Shown in pieces: positions 58,652 to 64,000 of a stretch of DNA of 64,000 nucleotides. Numbering within the stretch: position 1 is the first letter of the stretch; every line of letters begins with the position of its first letter. A program made the translations under genes and the position numbers. The stretch spans positions 32,518 through 96,517 of the forward strand of contig JACTMP010000074.1 in NCBI GenBank assembly GCA_014584575.1, given 5' to 3'. Under the pieces are notes generated by a model, which ran no database searches, was not told the origin of the DNA, and saw nothing but the letters and a program-made list of their open reading frames with translations. The stretch comes from Chloroflexota bacterium. Its GTDB lineage: Bacteria; Chloroflexota; Anaerolineae; Promineifilales; Promineifilaceae.

Positions 58652-60391
58652 TCAGGGGGTGGGGGTGTCTGTGGGTGGCGGCGGTGGCGGCGTAGGCGTG
58701 TCCGTTGGCGGTGGGGGCGGCGGTGTGGGTGTATCGGTGGGGGGCGGTGGTGGTGCGGTTGGTGTATTGGTCGGTGGGGATGGCGGGATTGGCGTATCGG
58801 TGGGTGGCGGGGGCGGCGGCGCGGCGGGCGTATTGGTGGGGGGTGGCGGGGTGGTGGCCACGGCCGTTGCCGGGCGTGTGGCCGTTATTGTCGCCGGGAC
58901 GGTGGCAGCGGAGATGGTGACAATGGGGATGGGCGTGGTGGGGGGCGGAATTTCCACAAATTGGGCGGCAATCCAACCGGTACGGCCGTCCGCCAGTTCC
59001 ACAAAATACCAGTCACCCGTTTCATTTTGGGCCAGCACGATCACGGTATCGCCGGCATTCACGGCCGTGACCAATACAAAATTGGCCCCCGGCCCGCTGC
59101 GCACATTGGCGGCGCTGCGCACTGTGCCCTGTAACAGTTCCGGTACGGCCGTTGCCGTTTGGGTTGGCGAAGGCGTCCGGGTAAGCGTGGGGGTGCGGGT
59201 CGGGGTGGCTGTAGCCGTAGCGGAAGCAGTAGGCGTTCGCGTGGGCGTGGACGATGACGTGGCGGTAGCGGTGTCAGCAACGACAACGACGACGGGCACG
59301 GCCGTTGGTGTTGGTTCGGCCTGGTCAGGGCTACGGCCGTTCCGCCACCACACACCCAAAGGAATAAGAGCCAGCAGCAGCAAAATGACGGCCGTGTAGC
59401 GGTGATCCCATCTCCTTGTTGGCTCTTTGACGGGGCCACCCGCACCGAGTTTGATTGGCGTTGGGGTATGTGTGTAATCTTGTGTAGCTGACGTTGGAGC
59501 CACCGGAGACATTTGGGGAGGGCGCATAGAGACAGTGGCGACCGGTTCTGTCACCGGCAAAGGGGTAGCTGTGGGGGTACGGCCGTCGGCCACCGCCGCC
59601 ACATCCGCCACAAAATCGGCCACCGTTTGATACCGCTCGTCACGGTTTTCAGCCATGGCCCGCCGCACCACAATGTCCCAGTCCGGCGGCAGGTCGGGCT
59701 TGAGTGTATGGATGGGGGGGATGGGCTGCATCAGGCGGGCGGCTAACAATTGCAGCGGCGTATCGCCGGTGTACGGCCGTTGCCCAGACAGCAGTTCAAA
59801 CAACATCACCCCCAACGCATAAATGTCGCTGCGATGATCAATTTCTTTGGGGGAATTGATCTGTTCTGGACTCATGTACACCGGCGAACCCATTTGTTGG
59901 GTGGTGATGGTAGCCGCCGAATTGAGCACTTTGGCAATGCCAAAATCCGAGAGATATGCCTGATCCAGGTCATCAAACAAGACATTGCCCGGTTTGATGT
60001 CCCGATGGACAATGTCACGGCTGTGGGCCAGACTGAGGGCGGGGCCAATGCGTTGCATGAAAACGGCTATTTCGGGGATGGTGTACGGCCGTGTGTCCAG
60101 TCGCCGCCGCAATGATCCGCCGGTCATATAACGCATGACCAGGTACAACTCGTTTTCGTCGCCCACATCGTAGAGGGGCACAATGGCCGGATGTTCCAGG
60201 CGGGCAATCGTTTCCGCCTCACGGACAAAACGCTGGCGAAATTCCGGGTCTCTGGCCAGGGTGGGCATCAGCACCTTGATCGCCACCTCGCGTTTGGTGC
60301 GCGGATCACGGGCTAAATAGACAATCGCCATACCACCGACATCCAATTCGCGGATAAGTTCGTAACGGCCGACTTTTTGTGGGTGATCCAT
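58652..60391 (-). CDS. Ser/Thr protein kinase with SH3b ectodomain
   Basis: 579 residues from ATG 60391, with GGAG six bases upstream; a GTG 18 bases earlier is less likely. Kinase domain ~5-265 intact (VAIKVLMP, IVHRDIKPGNVLF, LSDFGIAKV, MSPEQI). A Thr/Pro-rich region leads to one membrane helix (~330-350, YTAVILLLLALIPLGVWW). The extracellular part has a Thr/Pro linker, a bacterial SH3 domain (~425-490: GTVRSAANVRSGPGANFVLV, GDWYFVELADGRTGWIAAQFV) and a C-terminal tail of PPPPPTDTP repeats. SH3b domains often bind peptidoglycan peptides, so it may sense the cell wall. It is not part of the eCIS operon. Confidence 0.9.
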   Translation of the reverse strand: MDHPQKVGRYELIRELDVGGMAIVYLARDPRTKREVAIKVLMPTLARDPEFRQRFVREAETIARLEHPAIVPLYDVGDENELYLVMRYMTGGSLRRRLDTRPYTIPEIAVFMQRIGPALSLAHSRDIVHRDIKPGNVLFDDLDQAYLSDFGIAKVLNSAATITTQQMGSPVYMSPEQINSPKEIDHRSDIYALGVMLFELLSGQRPYTGDTPLQLLAARLMQPIPPIHTLKPDLPPDWDIVVRRAMAENRDERYQTVADFVADVAAVADGRTPTATPLPVTEPVATVSMRPPQMSPVAPTSATQDYTHTPTPIKLGAGGPVKEPTRRWDHRYTAVILLLLALIPLGVWWRNGRSPDQAEPTPTAVPVVVVVADTATATSSSTPTRTPTASATATATPTRTPTLTRTPSPTQTATAVPELLQGTVRSAANVRSGPGANFVLVTAVNAGDTVIVLAQNETGDWYFVELADGRTGWIAAQFVEIPPPTTPIPIVTISAATVPATITATRPATAVATTPPPPTNTPAAPPPPPPTDTPIPPSPPTNTPTAPPPPPTDTPTPPPPPPTDTPTPPPPPPTDTPTP

Positions 60392-60436
60392 CCTATTCTC
60401 CGTAGACACGGGGGCAGTGATCCGTCAGATAACTGC

Positions 60437-61795
60437 CTAACCCAACGGGCTAACCCACGACGGCCGTCGCGGGAACAACACATTCAGCAACACGGCCGCG
60501 TCGGCGTTGCGGGCGCTGCAATCAACATAGCTGTGCCGCAGGTCGTCCAGACTGCGGTGCCCAAAGAGCAGTTGCAGGAAGGTCTGGTCGGGGAAAAAGG
60601 CGTGGCCGTCGTGGAAATCTTTGGGCTGGTAGGGGGCGATGGAGAGGAGACGGCCGTTTTCCCAATCCAGCGCCAACTGACTGTGGTAAAAATTGAGCCG
60701 CAGTTGGCCCGTATGCCCGGCGATCACACTTTCCGCCAATCGCCGCTCTAAAACCGGCGTGATATGGCGCAAAAAAGCCGCCAGGTCGGGCACACGCACA
60801 TAATAACTGTATGGCGGATCCTGTTTCTCCAGTTCCCCAGACAGCGCCTCATAAACCGGATGCCCCGTACCCAGGTAAAAGGAAATGCGCTCCATTGGTT
60901 TCTCGGCCGTCTGGTCAAATTCCGCTGCCTGTCTTTCCAGATAGCGAATGACAAAAAGCGCCAGCGCCCGCAATGAATAGCCGGGCTGCGCGGCCATTTC
61001 GCGCACAAAATAGGTGCCACGTGCGTGCCAGGGCGAGATTTCCACATAGCCGGCCAGGCTGGTGTCGGCTACGGCCGTGATCAAATACATAAACCGGGCA
61101 TTATGCGTATCACGGTGGGCGTGAAACAATTCGTGTTGCCAGATGGCTTCATCCCGCACCCGGCTGAGTAAACTGCCCGCACAGTGCCGGGCATATAACT
61201 CGTGCAGCGCGGGCACATCATCTGGCGTCACCGGGCGAATCTGGTATTTCTCTGCTTCGGCGCTTTCCGCCGTCTTGCGCAGGCGCGAGGGCAAAAGATA
61301 ATAGGCCCGGCTGCCGCCCAAATCCACGCACATCTCATAGCCATACATGCGGTAATACCAGGGGATGCCGGTGATCACCTGCACCAACTCGCCCCGCGCC
61401 GCGCTCTTGGCGTGAACGGCTTCAAACTGCGCCCGCACCAGCCCGCGCCGCCGGTAATTTTCATCTGTGCCCACCAATTCCGGCCGACCCACGCCAAAGG
61501 GAATTTCTTCATACGCCCATGTTTGTGAGATCAGGTTCATGCTGGAAATGATTTTGCCGCCCTCATTTTCATCTACCACCACCGTAAAATCATTTGCTTT
61601 TGTAGTGGGATGATTTCCACTCATCAACTCTTTTGTCCAATGCACTAAAAACGTTTCCGGTTCATTGGGATCGTCGGTGTGAATGTGTAAATTAAACTGA
61701 GCCAGTTCTTCAGCATCGGTCGGCTCGGCCCAGCGCAGCACCAAACCATCACCCAAATTACGTGGCAAACCAAAAGATTCGTCGTTCATCACCAT
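60437..61795 (-). CDS. GNAT-family N-acetyltransferase (Eis-like, two GNAT parts)
   Basis: 452 residues. The N-terminal ~170 residues have GNAT features: LRWAEPTDAEELAQFN, VVVDENEGGKIISSMNLI, and the acetyl-CoA loop VGTDENYRRRGLVRAQFEAVHAKSAARG. A second GNAT-like unit (~195-310: IRPVTPDDVPALHELYARHCAG) and a C-terminal region follow, a layout like the Eis acetyltransferases. The substrate is unknown; amines on small molecules or proteins are possible. AGGAG precedes the two possible ATG codons (61795 and 61789). Confidence 0.82.
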   Translation of the reverse strand: MVMNDESFGLPRNLGDGLVLRWAEPTDAEELAQFNLHIHTDDPNEPETFLVHWTKELMSGNHPTTKANDFTVVVDENEGGKIISSMNLISQTWAYEEIPFGVGRPELVGTDENYRRRGLVRAQFEAVHAKSAARGELVQVITGIPWYYRMYGYEMCVDLGGSRAYYLLPSRLRKTAESAEAEKYQIRPVTPDDVPALHELYARHCAGSLLSRVRDEAIWQHELFHAHRDTHNARFMYLITAVADTSLAGYVEISPWHARGTYFVREMAAQPGYSLRALALFVIRYLERQAAEFDQTAEKPMERISFYLGTGHPVYEALSGELEKQDPPYSYYVRVPDLAAFLRHITPVLERRLAESVIAGHTGQLRLNFYHSQLALDWENGRLLSIAPYQPKDFHDGHAFFPDQTFLQLLFGHRSLDDLRHSYVDCSARNADAAVLLNVLFPRRPSWVSPLG

Positions 61796-61832
61796 TTGCT
61801 CCTAAAGGACAAAAATTAAATGACCTACTGAA

Positions 61833-61894
61833 CTGAGATTGGAGATTGGGGATTAGAGATTGGTTCAATCCCCAATCTCTAATCTCCAATCTCG
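61833..61894. repeat. Intergenic heptamer hairpin (GGAGATT type)
   Basis: GAGATTGGAGATTGGGGATTAG units, then the complementary CCCCAATCTCTAATCTCC series, in the divergent gap between the GNAT and YugP-type genes. Confidence 0.75.
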
Positions 61895-62066
61895 CTTAAA
61901 AAAATCTAAACGCTCCCTGATTCCTACGTACTGCTAATGTTAAGATCGTATACATCTCACGTCAAAACTTAAAAATTACCGAGACCACGCAGCATTATTG
62001 CATTTGTGGATTATTATTTTAATCAATACGATTAGCGCGAATAGCAGCGATAAAAAGGAGAGAACG

Positions 62067-62780
62067 ATGTTTTTTGCATCTTACGGTTTGTGGATTATGT
62101 TAGCCATTCCGGGCCTCTTGTTGGCATTGTATGCCCAGGCCAAAGTGAAAGGCGCTTTTAATAAATACTCGAAAATAGCCACCACCCGGCGTATGACCGG
62201 GGCGCAGGTGGCGCGGGAACTGCTGAATGCGCAAGGGCTGTATGATGTGCAGATTGAACGGGTAGACGGCCGTCTCAGTGACCATTACGACCCCCGCACC
62301 CGCACACTGCGCCTCAGCCCGGACGTGTATGACGCACCGAGCGTGGCGGCGGCCGGCGTGGCTGCCCATGAAATGGGCCACGCCCTGCAACACGCCCATA
62401 ACTACGCACCTTTAGGATTGCGCAGCGCCCTGGTGCCGGCCACCCAGTTCGGCAGCCAGTTAGCGCCCATGCTGTTTATGGGTGGCTTCATGCTCAATAT
62501 CTTCAGCGGGTCATCCATAGGGTTGACCATCGCCTGGGCAGGGGTGGCGCTGTTCACCATTGCCGTCTTCTTTACGCTGGTGACGCTGCCGGTGGAATTT
62601 GACGCCAGCAAACGGGCCAAGGCACTGCTGGTTAGCCAGGGTATCCTCTTCCAGGACGAGATCGAAGGGGTGAACAAGGTTTTGGATGCCGCGGCGCTGA
62701 CTTACGTGGCCGCCGCCGTCGCCGCCATCGGCCAACTGCTCTATTACGTTCTGCTCCTAACCGGGGGGCGACGGGACTAG
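62067..62780 (+). CDS. YugP-type membrane zinc metallopeptidase
   Basis: 237 residues from ATG 62067 with AAGGAG at ideal spacing; the longer frame upstream is not supported. A first membrane helix (LWIMLAIPGLLLALYAQ) is followed by a soluble part (MTGAQVARELLNAQGLYDVQIERVDGRLSDHYDPRTRTLRLSPDVYDAPSVAAAGVAAHEMGHALQHA) with HEMGH as zinc site, and two or three further membrane helices. This is the neutral zinc metallopeptidase family of B. subtilis YugP, thought to act in membrane protein quality control. Length is typical. Confidence 0.92.
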   Translation: MFFASYGLWIMLAIPGLLLALYAQAKVKGAFNKYSKIATTRRMTGAQVARELLNAQGLYDVQIERVDGRLSDHYDPRTRTLRLSPDVYDAPSVAAAGVAAHEMGHALQHAHNYAPLGLRSALVPATQFGSQLAPMLFMGGFMLNIFSGSSIGLTIAWAGVALFTIAVFFTLVTLPVEFDASKRAKALLVSQGILFQDEIEGVNKVLDAAALTYVAAAVAAIGQLLYYVLLLTGGRRD

Positions 62781-62785
62781 AAAGA

Positions 62786-62888
62786 GGTAATCGGTAATCA
62801 GTTGTCGGTAATCAGTTGTCGGTAATCAGTTGTCGGTAATCGGTTGTCGGTAATCGGTTATCTATCCGTTCACCGATTACCGCTTACC
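62786..62888. repeat. Intergenic heptamer array (GGTAATC type)
   Basis: A run of GGTAATCAGTTGTC and GGTAATCGGTTGTC units, then complementary ACCGATTACCGCTTACC units that include the stop codon of the sugar kinase. Lies between two convergent genes. Confidence 0.75.
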
Positions 62889-63779
62889 GGCCTCTTGTGC
62901 CAGCGCAATGGCCCCGGCCACGCCGGCCTGGGCGCCCAAAGCGGGGGGGACGATGTAGCTATCAATTTTTTCCAACACGGCCGTGTGCTGCACATATCCA
63001 CGCAAACTGGCCTGCACCTTCTGCCGCAGTAGCGGGAAAATCTGGGGCTGCGCCATCACCCCGCCCCCCATGATGATGCGCTGTGGGGACAAGGTACAGA
63101 TAAACGAATGCAGCGCCAGCGCCAGATAATGCGCCTCCAAATCCCACGCCGGATGGTCTGGCGGTAAATCGCCGCCGGGCTGCCCCCAGCGGTCGGCAAT
63201 GGCCGGGCCAGAGGCCATCCCCTCCAAACAGTCGCCGTGATACGGGCAGCGCCCCGGAAACGGGTCGGCCGCCCAATCATGTGGCAGGGGAATGTGACCC
63301 ATTTCGGGGTGAATAAGACCGTGCAGGAGACGGCCGTTGACCATCACCCCGCCGCCAATGCCCGTGCCAATCGTCAGATAGATGAACGTGTCCAATCCCT
63401 GCGCCGCCCCCCACCGCCATTCCCCCAATGCCGCCCCATTAACATCGGTATCAAAACCAACCGGCGCAGCCAACGCCCGCCCGATGGCCCCGGCAAAATC
63501 AGTGTTGGCCCAACCCGGTTTCGGGGTGGTGGTGATGTAGCCAAAGGTGGGAGAATCAGGATTGGGGTCTACAGGGCCGAAGGAGGCGATGCCAACGGCC
63601 GTTACCCCCCCATATTTTGTGGCCTGCTCCTGAAAAAAGCTGATACATTGGGTCAAGTTTTCGGCCGGCGTGGTGGTGGGAAACCGGATTTCCGCCCGTA
63701 GATCATTCGGGCCAGTTCCCACTGCGCATACAAACTTGGTGCCGCCTGCCTCAATGCCGCCAAATAATGGTTGTGTCAT
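62877..63779 (-). CDS. ROK-family sugar kinase (fructokinase-like)
   Basis: 300 residues from ATG 63779 with GAGG upstream; the longer frame overlaps a terminator hairpin. The phosphate-binding start is GGIEAGGTKFVCAVG, the catalytic segment VGFDTDVNGAALGEWRWGA, then YLTIGTGIGGGVMVNGRLLHG and a zinc-site region HPEMGHIPLPHD...GRCPYHGDCLEGMASG. These match ROK fructokinases, which phosphorylate fructose or mannose with ATP. Substrate assignment rests on similarity of the zinc region and is not certain. Confidence 0.88.
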   Translation of the reverse strand: MTQPLFGGIEAGGTKFVCAVGTGPNDLRAEIRFPTTTPAENLTQCISFFQEQATKYGGVTAVGIASFGPVDPNPDSPTFGYITTTPKPGWANTDFAGAIGRALAAPVGFDTDVNGAALGEWRWGAAQGLDTFIYLTIGTGIGGGVMVNGRLLHGLIHPEMGHIPLPHDWAADPFPGRCPYHGDCLEGMASGPAIADRWGQPGGDLPPDHPAWDLEAHYLALALHSFICTLSPQRIIMGGGVMAQPQIFPLLRQKVQASLRGYVQHTAVLEKIDSYIVPPALGAQAGVAGAIALAQEAGKR

Positions 63780-63799
63780 CATACCCTCACTCCTGTCAT

Positions 63800-63839
63800 A
63801 AAAAATGGGGTGGTCTGCCAGAGACCACCCCATTTTTAT
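63800..63839 (-). terminator. Rho-independent terminator
   Basis: A ~16-bp GC-rich stem (AAATGGGGTGGTCT and complement) with a 5-base loop, followed on the minus strand by a T-run. It lies downstream of the secreted-protein gene at the right edge and upstream of the sugar kinase start. The stem also has A/T-runs on both sides. Confidence 0.85.
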
Positions 63840-63877
63840 ACCCGTTTCCGGTTATTCTGACGAAACCGTGTTTCTGC

Positions 63878-64000
63878 TTACGGCTTGATGATAATCGGCA
63901 AGTAGATGGTGAAACCGGGCGTCGATGGTATTTCGGCCGTGGTGGTCAGTTCCACCTCGGCCGTCACAGAAACATCCATGTCGGACACGGCCGTGACCGT
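63878..64000 (-). CDS. C-terminal fragment of a secreted protein
   Basis: The last 40 codons of a minus-strand gene entering from the right edge, rich in Thr and Val (TVTAVSDMDVSVTAEVELTTT) and ending in FTIYLPIIIKP. The terminal YLP-plus-hydrophobic-plus-Lys pattern also occurs as VYLPAVLKP in the propeller protein of this window and is common near the ends of Chloroflexota extracellular proteins. A terminator follows. The nature of the rest is unknown. Confidence 0.6.
   Translation of the reverse strand, partial: TVTAVSDMDVSVTAEVELTTTAEIPSTPGFTIYLPIIIKP

Noticed and set aside
58398..59399. Plus-strand frame across the 62-bp repeats and kinase tail
   Set aside because: Translation is Gly/Val-rich repeat noise arising from the complement of Pro/Thr repeats of the kinase and from the tandem units.

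Overview
The window looks like a chromosomal segment of a Chloroflexota bacterium (Anaerolineae/Ardenticatenia-like). This is inferred from the high-GC coding style, BTAD-type regulator, Thr/Pro-rich 'TPTxTP' extracellular linkers, the 'YLPxxxK' segments of secreted proteins, many membrane Ser/Thr kinases with FHA domains, and an actinobacterial-style EccC/WXG100 pair. Nearly all genes lie on the minus strand, so the window is best read from right to left. No tRNA, rRNA or CRISPR array was seen.

Layout. 1-124: N-terminus of a membrane protein. 256-1487: an IS630-family insertion sequence. 1507-15877 (minus): a type VII secretion-like operon read as WXG100, EccC ATPase, CHAP-domain protein, kinase-FHA, pseudokinase-FHA-pseudopeptidase, PP2C phosphatase; a ubiquitin-like/FHA gene (15968-16597, plus) is divergent from it. 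16670-23548 (minus): BTAD regulator, vWA-FHA membrane protein, and two kinases. 24007-56321 (minus): an extracellular contractile injection system (eCIS, Afp/PVC/Cis type) with AAA+ ATPase, eCIS-core (DUF4157) protein, Pvc16-like cap, sheath, two tube proteins, tail-assembly protein, LysM hub adaptor, VgrG-like spike, PAAR-like tip, gp25, baseplate J and a gpI-like protein. Embedded in it are two large polymorphic toxins with cognate immunity genes (barnase-like RNase with barstar; WHH nuclease with SUKH/SMI1), two HExxH proteins, a HEAT-like protein and another kinase-FHA protein. 56717-64000: a secreted seven-repeat EPTP propeller protein, an SH3b-containing kinase, a GNAT acetyltransferase, a YugP-type membrane metallopeptidase, a ROK sugar kinase and the C-terminus of a secreted protein.

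How the parts may work together. The gpI-like baseplate component carries an intact-looking N-terminal FHA (phosphothreonine-binding) domain, and a kinase gene sits inside the eCIS operon. With the nearby kinases and PP2C, this suggests a threonine-phosphorylation circuit controlling a contractile injection system, analogous in logic to PpkA/PppA/Fha control of T6SS. Five proteins of the eCIS locus, including both toxins, share an N-terminal signature (RQ...Q...GN..xQR.h) that could be a loading or targeting signal. These functional links are inference; the domains and motifs are visible in the translations.

Two genome-scale oddities run through the window: a very over-represented palindromic octamer ACGGCCGT inside genes, and hairpins built from tandem 7-8 bp units in most intergenic gaps.
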